64,000 bases of DNA from positions 1,116,001 through 1,180,000 of the forward strand of contig MSED01000005.1 in the NCBI GenBank assembly GCA_002099365.1, in the 5' to 3' direction. The translations under genes were made by a program, and so were the position numbers. Below are positions 19,566-29,313 of the stretch, one piece after another. Positions within the stretch are counted from its first letter, which is position 1, and each line of letters opens with the position of its first letter. This DNA comes from Phialophora verrucosa (lineage: Eukaryota > Ascomycota > Eurotiomycetes > Chaetothyriales > Herpotrichiellaceae). Below the pieces are notes generated by a model that searched no databases, was not told the origin of the DNA, and worked only from the letters and a program-made list of their open reading frames with translations.

Positions 19566-21989
19566 ATGATTGCGACGCGCACCCCGGCGCTGCTTGCTTT
19601 CAGGCCTTTCCAGCATGGCTCTCGATTGAACCAGCTTGACCAGAACATCCTCCTTTCTCTCTACAACTCTGCCCCACGTCATTCGCGGATACCAAGCCGT
19701 TCAGTACGGGTGTGGGCGAGACCAGTCTCTTTTTCGCAGGCCAGCCGTCATGGAGTGCTGCCGCCGTCGTTCCCAAAACCCGCTCCAGCATTTTGCCGAT
19801 CCAACGTGCCTTTCCAGTCAAGCATAGCTGCACAGGCACGACACTTTACCTGTAGCCGCACTCTCTACGAGACACCGACACCGGTCATCAAGGAACAGCA
19901 GAGATCAAAGTCTGAAAACGATGGCAATGAGGAGGAAGCCTTTCAGAAAAGCGAGAAAGCAAGCCAGGCGTCCCAGGTTGACCTCAGCGCCAGACTGTCA
20001 AAGGAAGGCGCTGCTGGCAAGAACGCTGGGTTGGGAGAGATATGGCGATTGATCAAGATTGCGCGACCCGAAGCAAAGGTCTTGGGATGGGCATTCTTAC
20101 TCCTTCTGATATCTTCGTCGATTACCATGTCAATCCCATTCTCAATCGGCAAAATCTTGGATATAGCTACCAAAGGTGCAGCTAAGACCGACGGCCAAGA
20201 AAGCGAGCAGAAGACGGACATGCTCTTCGGCCTGAGCTTGACGACCTTCTATACCGCTCTTTTGGCTATCCTTGCAACTGGCGCTGCCGCCAACTATGGT
20301 CGTATCATCATCCTTCGGATCGTGGGCGAGAGGATAGTAGCACGACTTCGGTCGAGGCTTTTCCGCCAAACCTATATTCAGAACGCCGAGTTCTTCGACG
20401 CAAATCGCGTGGGCGACCTGATCTCCAGGCTCAGTTCAGACACGATTATTGTCGGCAAATCCATTACGCAAAATCTCTCCGATGGACTTCGTGCCTTTGT
20501 ATCTGGTGCGGCGGGTTTCGGCTTGATGGCCTGGGTTTCTCTCAAGCTGACAGGAATATTGACTCTTCTCTTCCCTCCCGTGGCCATTGGCGCGTTCTTC
20601 TACGGACGAGCGATCCGAAACCTGAGCCGAAAGATCCAGAAGAGTGTCGGAGATCTGACAAAGATTGCGGAAGAGAGGCTAGGAAATGTACGGACATCGC
20701 AGGCATTTGCAGGTGAAATCCTCGAAGTCCATCGATATAATACACAGGTCCGGAAGATCTTTGAACTGGGCAAAAGAGAATCTATCATCAGCGCCACTTT
20801 CTTCTCTTCAACGGGCTTCATGGGCAACATGACCATCTTGTCGCTCCTCTACGTCGGCGGCGGTATGGTATCGAATGGGACCATCAGCATTGGGGAACTC
20901 ACTTCTTTCCTCATGTACACCGCATACGCAGGTTCTTCCCTTTTCGGCCTGTCGTCGTTCTACTCCGAGCTAATGAAAGGTGTTGGAGCTGCATCCCGAT
21001 TGTTCGAGCTGCAGGACCGAGAGCCTACGATATCTCCTACGAAGGGCGAGAAAGTCGTGTCAGCTCGAGGGCCTATTCGGTTCGAGAACCTGTCCTTCAG
21101 CTATCCTACGAGGCCTGCTGTGTCCATTTTCAAGAATTTGGACTTTGAGATCCCTCAGGGCGCCAATGTGGCCATTGTTGGTCCGTCGGGCGGTGGAAAA
21201 AGCACAATCGCATCCCTGATTTTGAGGTTCTATACACCCACGGAAGGTCGAATCCTGATTGATGGGAAGGATATTTCGACCATGAACATCAAGTCGCTTA
21301 GGCGGAGGATTGGCATCGTGTCCCAAGAACCCGTCTTGTTCTCTGGCACCATTGCCGAAAATATTGCCTACGGCAGACCTCACGCGACGCGGGCTGAAAT
21401 CATGCGGGCTGCGAGACGAGCGAACTGCCGGTTCATCAGCGACTTTCCTGATGGTCTCGACACTTCGGTCGGTGCTCGTGGGACGCAGTTGTCTGGCGGC
21501 CAAAAGCAACGTATCGCCATTGCGCGAGCGTTGGTCAAGGAGCCCGACGTCTTGATCCTCGACGAAGCAACTTCTGCTCTTGACGCTGAATCAGAGACTT
21601 TGGTGAACGAGGCGCTCGCTTCATTGCTCAGGGGCAGTAATACAACCATCTCAATCGCTCATCGTCTGTCCACCATCAAGAGATCGGATACGATCATCTG
21701 TCTTGGCAGCGACGGACGTGTTGCCGAGATGGGTTCGTACAGGGAACTCAGCAGTCGACCAGACGGTGCCTTCACCAAACTCATGGAGTGGCAAATGAGT
21801 GGTGGCGAAACAGCAGGGAATGATGTGAATAAACTGGCAATCGATCCGGAACACAAGGGACCGCCAACGGAGAAGGATGAGATCGAGGCTGAACTGGAAG
21901 AGAAGAGTGAGGGCGACAGCGAGGAGGAGCTCGAGGCAAGCAAGGCGCAAGAAGAGGTTAACAAAGCCTTGGGAGAGAAACGGTCATAA
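19566..21989 (+). CDS. MDL1: Mitochondrial half-size ABC transporter, Mdl1/Mdl2 (ABCB10) family
   Basis: Single exon, 807 aa. The first 100 residues are rich in Arg, Ser and Phe and poor in acidic residues, as in a mitochondrial presequence. A six-helix ABC membrane domain covers about 160-450 (first helix near VLGWAFLLLLISSSITMSI). One nucleotide-binding domain follows: Walker A GPSGGGKST at 539-547, Q-loop in GIVSQEP, signature LSGGQKQR, Walker B VLILDEATSALD and H-loop SIAHRLSTI. Yeast Mdl1 sits in the inner membrane and exports peptides from the matrix as a homodimer. The C-terminus is an acidic Glu/Lys-rich tail. I cannot separate Mdl1 from Mdl2 without a tree. Confidence 0.88.
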   Translation: MIATRTPALLAFRPFQHGSRLNQLDQNILLSLYNSAPRHSRIPSRSVRVWARPVSFSQASRHGVLPPSFPKPAPAFCRSNVPFQSSIAAQARHFTCSRTLYETPTPVIKEQQRSKSENDGNEEEAFQKSEKASQASQVDLSARLSKEGAAGKNAGLGEIWRLIKIARPEAKVLGWAFLLLLISSSITMSIPFSIGKILDIATKGAAKTDGQESEQKTDMLFGLSLTTFYTALLAILATGAAANYGRIIILRIVGERIVARLRSRLFRQTYIQNAEFFDANRVGDLISRLSSDTIIVGKSITQNLSDGLRAFVSGAAGFGLMAWVSLKLTGILTLLFPPVAIGAFFYGRAIRNLSRKIQKSVGDLTKIAEERLGNVRTSQAFAGEILEVHRYNTQVRKIFELGKRESIISATFFSSTGFMGNMTILSLLYVGGGMVSNGTISIGELTSFLMYTAYAGSSLFGLSSFYSELMKGVGAASRLFELQDREPTISPTKGEKVVSARGPIRFENLSFSYPTRPAVSIFKNLDFEIPQGANVAIVGPSGGGKSTIASLILRFYTPTEGRILIDGKDISTMNIKSLRRRIGIVSQEPVLFSGTIAENIAYGRPHATRAEIMRAARRANCRFISDFPDGLDTSVGARGTQLSGGQKQRIAIARALVKEPDVLILDEATSALDAESETLVNEALASLLRGSNTTISIAHRLSTIKRSDTIICLGSDGRVAEMGSYRELSSRPDGAFTKLMEWQMSGGETAGNDVNKLAIDPEHKGPPTEKDEIEAELEEKSEGDSEEELEASKAQEEVNKALGEKRS

Positions 21990-22880
21990 CCCGAATCCCA
22001 AGCATAGAGGTCACAAAATCACGGCCGCAAGGGTTGTCCGGAGGTAATGGCGCCAGCTGAACGATTTTGAGCCTGACCCTTTGCCGTACATACCTTGTCA
22101 TCAAACAGACAGAGACGGGAGACAGCAAACTTCAGGAAGAGCACCCGCGCCTTTTATGGCGACATTTGCACTCCCAAGGAAGAAGAGCTTGTGGAGCAAC
22201 TCTGTGCTTGAATACTGTATATTGGCCTTGAACATCGTGAGATGAACAATATGATCCCTTCTCAAATTTGAACATCTACTCGTATACGGCCTGTCACTCG
22301 CTGCTGCGTGACTTGGCGACAGCTACCTTCTAAGATTCTCGTGCGCAACTTCTGAGGCCCAGCACGGCAAAAGAGTTGGGACAGGGCGGACCAATGTGAG
22401 ATGCAGTTAACATGCCCAACAAGCCCCTGTCTTCCCAACCGCTAGCACTTCCAGGCCTGAGAGAAGCCTAAGGAGCCTTTGTCCCCACTAAAGCCTTCCG
22501 TTGTCCAGTGCCCGGCCGCCCGAAGCCCCTCGCCCTCGTAACTCCGCCTGCTCTCCTGCAAAGGACCCGCGACCGTCGCGTCACATCTCATGCTTTGTGC
22601 CATGTGCTTGCTCTCCTGCCATTTTGCCATCCGGACGAAAGCCCAGAGGAGAGGAAGGGTCTTTGCGTCGTTGCATTCCTTTCGAAGATAGGATTCATGG
22701 TTCCCATCATGTCATCCCTCCTGCCCCTTCTCTCGTATAGCTCTTTCCCGTGCAATTGGTCGAACACCGCTGAGTATGGGTGATCGCTGATCCATTGACA
22801 ATCCCGACAGGACAATAGCCAGCATACCTTCGTTCGCCGCAGCTGCATCATAAGATTTCTGTATCCGTCCCGTATTTACC
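21990..22880. other. Intergenic region, ABC transporter to DGAT1
   Basis: About 890 nt with a 3' UTR and the promoter/5' UTR of the acyltransferase gene. Frames in this stretch are under 95 codons and look like chance. No RNA gene is seen. Confidence 0.45.
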
Positions 22881-24395
22881 ATGGCATACAATGTACACAG
22901 CCTGATTTCGGAGACACAAGACATCACGGATAAGGGCCTTCACGATGTTCGAGCACCTGTCGAAGTCCCCTCTCGACCCGCAGACAAGCCTCGTCAAGCG
23001 ACACCCAAGGTCCGTAGCAAATATCGACATATTGCAGCTCAGCACTCCAAAACCCAGCCTTCATGCCTCAGCCACGAGACGACGGCAAGCCCCAGCTTCC
23101 TCGGATTCCGGAATCTCATGGTCTTGACCATCATCGTGATGAACCTGCGGCTGGTCGTCGAGAACGCCAGAAAGTATGGATTGTTGATCACTCTTAAGTC
23201 GAACCTCAGCAGTCGAGACGTCAAAACCGCCCTGGTCCTCTACGCCTGCACACCCTGTCACCTGTTCATCGCCTATATCATCGAGAGAGTGGCCATGGAG
23301 CATGCCAAAGGTGTCATCGGCAGACGAAAGAAAACCGACCCAGATGCCGATAAGAAGCCTGAAACAGAGAAGCAAACAAAAGAGTTCTTGAACACATGGT
23401 GGTTGATTGCTATTGCACATACTCTGAACGCGACGCTGGCTCTATCCATCTCGAGCTGGTGGGTCTACTATCGCATTCACAACCCGGGCTTGGGGGCAAT
23501 CAGCGAACTTCACGCGATCGTTGTCTGGCTCAAAACCTGTTCGTATGCGTTTACGAACAGAGACTTGCGACACGCCATGTTGAACCCCGGCGGCCCCGAG
23601 TCTGCCCTGCCTGAGTTCTACTCCAAATGTCCGTACCCAAAGAACATCACGCTCCCAAATCTATGCTACTTCTGGTGGGCGCCTACACTGATCTACCAAC
23701 CTTGCTACCCCCGAACAGACCGGATCAGATGGACCTTTGTCTTCAAGCGTGTTGGTGAAGTGGTTGCTCTGAGCGTCTTCATCTGGCTTGTCTGCGCTCA
23801 GTACGCTGTTCCTCTTCTGCGCAACTCGTTAGGTGGGATGGCCTCGTTTAATATATCCTCGATCGCGGAACGAGTGATGAAATTGTCGCCTATAGCCATG
23901 ATTGTCTGGCTTGCCGGGTTCTTTGCCTTGTTTCATTCATTCCTCAACGCTCTCGCGGAGGTGATGATGTTTGGTGATCGGGTCTTCTACGAAGATTGGT
24001 GGAATAGTATCAACCTGAAGGAGTACTGGTCGACCTGGAACAAGCCCGTCTATCACTTCATGCGAAGACACATTTACTCGCCGCTCGTGGGACGCGGCTG
24101 GTCTCATCAGGCAGCGAGCACGTGGGTGTTTGTCTTCTCGGGGTTTCTCCATGAACTGGCCATTGGAGTGCCATCCCACAATATCCTTGGAGTGGCCTTC
24201 CTTGGGATGGTCCTGCAGCTACCCCTTATTGCAGTTACTGAAGTTCTGTCAAAGTCTGACAGATTTGGAGGGAAAGTGGCGGGCAATTGTATCTTCTGGC
24301 TCAGTTTCGTGATCGTGGGCCAACCTCTTGCTGCCATGACATACTTCTTCTGGTGGCAGATGAAGTACGGCGAGCTCAGTAAGGTCCCGCAGTGA
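22881..24395 (+). CDS. DGAT1: Diacylglycerol O-acyltransferase 1 type (MBOAT family)
   Basis: Single exon, 504 aa, a polytopic ER membrane protein. MBOAT enzymes of this group make triacylglycerol (DGAT1) or steryl esters (ACAT/Are) from acyl-CoA. The acyl-CoA motif FYEDWWN is at 369-375. It is followed by YWSTWNKPVYHFMRRHIYSP, whose WN-x-PV and RHIYsP pattern is closer to DGAT1 than to sterol acyltransferases. The catalytic His is His424 in GFLHELAIGVPS. About eight or nine hydrophobic helices can be traced from residue 80 on, after a polar N-terminus. It lies tandem to its neighbours with no evident functional link. DGAT1 rather than Are1/Are2 is an inference from the motifs. Confidence 0.87.
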   Translation: MAYNVHSLISETQDITDKGLHDVRAPVEVPSRPADKPRQATPKVRSKYRHIAAQHSKTQPSCLSHETTASPSFLGFRNLMVLTIIVMNLRLVVENARKYGLLITLKSNLSSRDVKTALVLYACTPCHLFIAYIIERVAMEHAKGVIGRRKKTDPDADKKPETEKQTKEFLNTWWLIAIAHTLNATLALSISSWWVYYRIHNPGLGAISELHAIVVWLKTCSYAFTNRDLRHAMLNPGGPESALPEFYSKCPYPKNITLPNLCYFWWAPTLIYQPCYPRTDRIRWTFVFKRVGEVVALSVFIWLVCAQYAVPLLRNSLGGMASFNISSIAERVMKLSPIAMIVWLAGFFALFHSFLNALAEVMMFGDRVFYEDWWNSINLKEYWSTWNKPVYHFMRRHIYSPLVGRGWSHQAASTWVFVFSGFLHELAIGVPSHNILGVAFLGMVLQLPLIAVTEVLSKSDRFGGKVAGNCIFWLSFVIVGQPLAAMTYFFWWQMKYGELSKVPQ

Positions 24396-24793
24396 TACGT
24401 AAGGAGGACAGGCCGTTCCGAATGTTGAGTTTATAGAATATTTGCAATGTCAACAGACTTTTGGCTTAATCATTAGTGACTGGATTCGAGTTCATATCAC
24501 TTCTACGATGTGTCACGTGACCAAGTAATTCGCGTTCACGAGACTCGACGCTCAGACTCTAATTCTATGCTTCTCACTTGCGTACCACCAAGATCACTTC
24601 ACTCCCCTTGAAAGGACTTCCGTAACTCGGACTCGTAGCGGCTCGTATCGAACGGGTCTACCCCGCTGCGAAAGAAAAATCCTTGTGACAGAGCTTCGTG
24701 ACTTGGGCAGGGTTCACTTGGACATACCCTTCGACAACACTGTCACCTGTCGAATTCCAAATCCTGCTCAAATGAGTACGCAGCTCGATCATC
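24396..24793. other. Intergenic spacer, DGAT1 to PFS2
   Basis: 398 nt with the promoter of PFS2. It holds one palindromic E-box, listed separately. No gene is seen. Confidence 0.45.
24512..24521. promoter_or_regulatory. Palindromic E-box GTCACGTGAC
   Basis: A perfect 10-bp palindrome lies about 275 nt upstream of the PFS2 start and about 120 nt after the DGAT1 stop. TCACGTGA cores are bound by bHLH factors; Cbf1 in yeasts is the best-known case. Function here is inferred from the sequence alone. Confidence 0.4.
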
Positions 24794-26791
24794 ATGGCCA
24801 ACGTCTACGATGACCAAGACGGAGGCGGTTTCCGTCGGAGGAGACCGCGACCGATAACCGATTATGGCTCATCTATGGTTCAGTGGATGAACAACCGGCG
24901 ACCAGCGTGGAAAGGGACGTGGCATTACGAGCAAGAACGGCCGAGTCAGAGCTATGTCATCGACATTTTACCGCCGCCAGCGCGACGAGATGCGCCCGCC
25001 GAGTCAATACCCGTCCGTCATTTACACACCTCATTAGGCAAATCGAAAAAGCCGGTCACCGTGGTGCGCTGGATGCCCGAAGGACGTCGTTTGCTTGCCG
25101 GCGTACACAATGGAGAATTCATGCTCTGGAACGGCATGTCCTTTAACTTTGAGACCGTCACGGCCATGGGCTCGAGTTCGCTGCGCGCGGCCGAGTGGTC
25201 GAATCGAAAAGACTGGCTTGTTGCCGCCAATGATGAAGGCACAGTGTACTACCTCCAACCGACACTGAACAATCCGCATCAATTCAAGGGTCACGATGCG
25301 CCCATCAGGGACATCGCTTTTGCGCCCTCGGACGCCAAATTCGTGACCGCCTCGGATGACAACACGCTGAAAATCTGGGACTTTACTTCCTCGACCAATG
25401 AATCCACGTTCAAAGACCACGGCTGGGACGTCAAGGCCTGCGACTGGCACCCTCAGAAGGGCCTGGTTGTCTCCGGGAGCAAAGACCACAGTGTACGTCT
25501 GTGGGATCCTCGCACCACGCGGAGCCTAACGACGCTGCACGGCCACAAGAATGCCATCACGGCGACGGTCTTCAGCCGCCTGCGGGATCAACTCCTCGCC
25601 ACGGCTGGCCGAGACGGGCAGACCCGCATCTTCGACCTCCGAATGATGCGCGACGTGGCCATCCTGCGCGGCCACGAGAAGGGCGTGACGACCCTGTCGT
25701 GGCATCCCATCCATCCCAGTCTAATCAGCACTGGCGGTGACGACGGATCCTTGCATTCTTACCTGCTCACCGAACCGAACACACCTACCGGGATCTCGAC
25801 CGCCACGATATCTCCATATTCGACGAGTGACCCGCGCTCCGCTCCTGCTCAGTCGATCTATCCCGCTCATCGCATCCCCCATGCACACGATTCCTCAATC
25901 TGGTCGCTGGACTGGCATCCCCTGGGCCACATTCTCACGACAGGTTCCAACGACCATTACACACGCTTCTGGTCCCGCGCGCAACCCGGCCAAACAACCT
26001 GTTTCAAGGACCAATTTCACCTGGGCGAGGAGGGCGCCGAGGCACAAGGCACGTGGGACCGGAAATTCGGCAGGAAGCAGGCTAGGGAGCAGGAGGAGAT
26101 GGAAGAGCAGGACGAGGCCGAGGGCTTGGAGGACCAGGGCGCCAATGCAGGTGAACAAACCGGCGGACTGGCGATTCCGGGACTACCTGGCTTATCAGGC
26201 CTACCACCAGGCCTGCCGGGCATAGGGATGGGCAATGGGATGAACGGGTCGGCGCCGTTCCCGTCCTTCCCTCTTCTGCAGAACAACGCCCGACCATCGT
26301 CTAGCCAGGCACAACCACCGCCTCCGCCGATCCCGCCCTTCCCGCCCGTCCCGGGCATGGACGCGCAAAGCCTACAACACCTCCTGGCTATGTCCCAGCA
26401 GCAGTCCGCCACCGGAGGCCCCGCCCCACCGATTGATTTCTCGAAACTCAATCTCCCACCCGGGTTTCCGCCCCCGCCTCCGCCGCCTGGTGTGGGAGGA
26501 CCAGTCCAAATACCAGCCTTCCCACTCCCGCTCCATCTGCCAGGAACGACTCCACTTCCAGCCATGGGAGGCAGCACAGGCACAGCAGGCACCGGCGCAG
26601 GCATCCCCGGCCTCCGCGGCGGCGGCGGCGGCGACCTCACAGCAAGCGCCATCCCGGGCCTGGGCAACACGACGGCCGCGCCGGCGACAAACGACCCCCG
26701 TGCGGGCGTGAGGAAACGTGGACCCCTCCCCAGCCAGGAACAGGGGTTCAAACAGGAACAAGCGAGGGGCAATTACCGCGTTGCTCGATAG
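24794..26791 (+). CDS. PFS2: Polyadenylation factor subunit Pfs2 (WDR33 family)
   Basis: Single exon, 665 aa. Pfs2 is the WD40 scaffold of the cleavage and polyadenylation factor in the nucleus; its animal homologue WDR33 contacts the AAUAAA signal. The conserved N-terminal block RRPAWKGTWHYEQERPSQSY precedes seven WD40 repeats, for example FKGHDAPIRDIAFAPSDAKF, NTLKIWD, KDHSVRLWDPRT, LHGHKNAITATVFS and HEKGVTTLSWHP. After about residue 440 the protein becomes Gly/Pro-rich with poly-Pro runs, as in other filamentous fungi, and ends in a basic tail. It is convergent with the phosphatase gene. Confidence 0.95.
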   Translation: MANVYDDQDGGGFRRRRPRPITDYGSSMVQWMNNRRPAWKGTWHYEQERPSQSYVIDILPPPARRDAPAESIPVRHLHTSLGKSKKPVTVVRWMPEGRRLLAGVHNGEFMLWNGMSFNFETVTAMGSSSLRAAEWSNRKDWLVAANDEGTVYYLQPTLNNPHQFKGHDAPIRDIAFAPSDAKFVTASDDNTLKIWDFTSSTNESTFKDHGWDVKACDWHPQKGLVVSGSKDHSVRLWDPRTTRSLTTLHGHKNAITATVFSRLRDQLLATAGRDGQTRIFDLRMMRDVAILRGHEKGVTTLSWHPIHPSLISTGGDDGSLHSYLLTEPNTPTGISTATISPYSTSDPRSAPAQSIYPAHRIPHAHDSSIWSLDWHPLGHILTTGSNDHYTRFWSRAQPGQTTCFKDQFHLGEEGAEAQGTWDRKFGRKQAREQEEMEEQDEAEGLEDQGANAGEQTGGLAIPGLPGLSGLPPGLPGIGMGNGMNGSAPFPSFPLLQNNARPSSSQAQPPPPPIPPFPPVPGMDAQSLQHLLAMSQQQSATGGPAPPIDFSKLNLPPGFPPPPPPPGVGGPVQIPAFPLPLHLPGTTPLPAMGGSTGTAGTGAGIPGLRGGGGGDLTASAIPGLGNTTAAPATNDPRAGVRKRGPLPSQEQGFKQEQARGNYRVAR

Positions 26792-27561
26792 AGTCGGCTT
26801 TGCGATTTGCCCGACGGGTCGCATCCTGGGCGCACGGGAGGGGTGCATAGGCGAGACCGTGCGGATGGAGATGTAGATGGGCATGACGGTGAGGACAAGG
26901 CCGTGGGTGATGGGGAGAGAAGGATAGGAGGAGCGCGAGCCGAGGAGCCACAGCATGTTACTGAATCGGATTTTGCATGGATCCAGGGAACTGGGAAGGC
27001 GTCTTGATATTGACTCCGTGGGAAGGAGTTGCTCGAAATGGCGTTGTGAGTCTCCTCTTGCATGGAAAGGGAGAGTGAGAGACGAGACACGAGAGCGTGT
27101 GTTCGCCATGAATAACAACAGGATGCAGCGGCGATTTTGAACCCTGAAATCTCCTGCCATAAATGCAAATGACTGATTGCATTCTAAATCTGAAGGTTTG
27201 ACTTCCGGATACAGTCGTCCACGAGTATCCATCCATCGTGTCTGAGCTCTATCTCTAGTTTATCATCTCTCATGCATCGGCACCTGTCGTGCTGAAGTCG
27301 TGTATGAACGCCAATTCGGCTCCTTTCTCCCTCTCGAGCATAGCCAATGTCCAATCTATGCGCCGTATACCTCGATGCCGGCCCTCCAGTCGTCATATGT
27401 GGTGCCTAGAATCGAAAAAGTTCCGTCAGGGAGAAGTCCTCTCCTGTATAGATAGCAGCATCTGGCAACAGGCTCGGTTGAAATCGAACCACCGTCGTTT
27501 GTCAAGTCACGCCAGACGGCCAGATTGTTCGCTCAAATTGTTCCACTTGATCTATCTATTC
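26792..27561. other. Convergent intergenic region, PFS2 / histidine phosphatase
   Basis: 770 nt between two stop codons, presumably two 3' UTRs. ORFs on the minus strand across the PFS2 3' end reflect its GC-rich proline codons. Nothing else is supported. Confidence 0.5.
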
Positions 27562-28521
27562 TTATGCCCTGACTGTAACGCTCTGCGGTTGGGGCTGCGT
27601 GTTGATGTCCGTCTTCTCGGCCTCATCGGCCGCTTGTGTGACATGCCTTTGCAGATCTGCTGGCTGCTGTCCGTGCTCCTCGGCCTCTTCATCCGCAACG
27701 GCAGGGGACAATTTGGCCGGGTTTTGCAACCCTTGATCTTCCCAACCTTGCATCATCCGCTCGAACAACTCTTTTTGTTTCTTGTGATTTGGCATCGGAT
27801 GCGAAATGCCTCTTCTTTGGCGCGATTCTGGCGTCTCTGTGAGGAAGGCTTCGGAATCGTCGTCAGAAAGGAAGGACGTCTCGAAAGTGTAGGTGCGATA
27901 TTCGGTGTTTTCCCAGCCTGTGCCGGATAGCTTGGCGGCATCTTCCCAGTCGTCGGTGAGGTAGTGCAGGTACCCTCCGTGAGTGACTAAGACAATCTCG
28001 ACGTTGTCATCGCCATTGCTCGCCAATTCCCGCGCCTTCTGCCGCAGCAGCATGCGGCAATCTCGCGCGCGAACCTTGATTGCGGTGGATGCCGGCGAGT
28101 AACGGCTTTCCAAGGTCTTGACATTCCATGTGTCGGTGAGGAGGGAGAGGTCGACGGGCCAGTTCTGGTCCTCAACGAATTGTTTCAGCACAGGTACATC
28201 GGAGCCTGTATCGCAGGGGTAGTCACTCGTTTCTTGGGCGTCTGGGATTGCGAGGATTGTAGGATTGCATTTGGCGCCCGTTGACGTCAATGCAGGCTTG
28301 AAGGTCAGGAAAGCAGTGTGCAATGTCCTCGTCAAGGGCGACGCGGTGATAAGGGAGAGGGACTGTTGCCGTTCAGCAGGGAAGTGCTCTTCTTGGAGTT
28401 TGGCGCATTGGGATTCACCAAGCGGTGTCAGGCGAGGGTCGGTGAGTGAGTGGAACTCGCTGCCCAAGTTGTGGAAGCCTTGGGCGTGGCGGACGAGATG
28501 AATCTTCGGTTGGGAGTGCAT
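27562..28521 (-). CDS. Histidine phosphatase (phosphoglycerate mutase-like) family protein
   Basis: Single exon, 319 aa. The catalytic RHG motif is at the very N-terminus (IHLVRHAQGFHN, nucleophile His12). LTPLGESQC and the Arg-containing ITASPLTRTLHTA follow, and the second catalytic His is in VTHGGYLHYL. The family contains mutases and many acid or sugar phosphatases. This branch, resembling yeast Pmu1, is usually annotated only as phosphoglycerate mutase family, and the substrate cannot be called. The last 60 residues are Gln/Glu-rich and polar, probably disordered. No signal peptide is seen. Confidence 0.88.
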   Translation of the reverse strand: MHSQPKIHLVRHAQGFHNLGSEFHSLTDPRLTPLGESQCAKLQEEHFPAERQQSLSLITASPLTRTLHTAFLTFKPALTSTGAKCNPTILAIPDAQETSDYPCDTGSDVPVLKQFVEDQNWPVDLSLLTDTWNVKTLESRYSPASTAIKVRARDCRMLLRQKARELASNGDDNVEIVLVTHGGYLHYLTDDWEDAAKLSGTGWENTEYRTYTFETSFLSDDDSEAFLTETPESRQRRGISHPMPNHKKQKELFERMMQGWEDQGLQNPAKLSPAVADEEAEEHGQQPADLQRHVTQAADEAEKTDINTQPQPQSVTVRA

Positions 28522-29313
28522 GATTCGCAGCTGCCGATACGAGGTACAGTGGGAGAGATAATGATCGCCGGTCTCGGGGGGACTTCGTGCGAGAAGAGAT
28601 GGCCGTCAAGTCAAGGCGGTGTTTAAGAGGCGTAGGATCCTAGGTACAGGATAATGAGAGGGCCACGGACAGGAAGAATAGGGAATCTATGGGTAGTACG
28701 GACAAGAAATGAGTGACAAGAAATAGACTCTGACTCGAAAAGAGGCTGCGTGCCACCGATATCGCGGAATCCGTCAAGATGATGCGTCACCCCGCCATTG
28801 CCCTCGTTCCAATAGGCAGGGCAGCCCGCGTTGGGCACGCCGTCATATGGCCCGCTGGGATGAATGAAGTGGTCCTGGGTAGTGGGCCCTCTAGACAGCA
28901 ACACCGGCCGCGAAATCAAAGTTGACGGGGTCGAATTGGAAGGCAAGAAATCCCGTCGTGCATCGAAGACAGATCCTTCAAAATTCACGCATCTCACAAT
29001 TTAGCGGAAAGCGGGATCCCTTGCTTGGTTAGACCCGAAAATGCGCCCGCGGCCCGGTTCCTGCATCAGATAGATATTGGCCGTCCAATCAAGGCCGCAT
29101 GGAATCGAGTTATGTGCACAAGAGAATCGTGTTGTGTATGTAGAACCAAGCGAAATAAATTGCCCGATTCCGTAGAGCAATATGGGTGCTTAATAGTTTC
29201 CGACTCGTTCATAAGTACAGCACTACCACTGGAACAAGTGAAAAGCCTTGCGTCTATCCTATAGCTCGCCACTCAAATTGGTATTGGGTGATGATGATTC
29301 CCTCCCAGCTTCT
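28522..29313. other. Intergenic region, phosphatase promoter side
   Basis: About 790 nt between two minus-strand genes: the promoter of the phosphatase and the 3' UTR of the coiled-coil gene. The frame at 28623-28997 (124 codons) has no coding character that I trust. No RNA gene is seen. Confidence 0.45.

Noticed and set aside
26017..27232. Long minus-strand frames opposite and after PFS2
   Set aside because: They arise from the Gly/Pro-rich repetitive 3' end of PFS2 read in reverse and give low-complexity Gly/Pro/Arg products.
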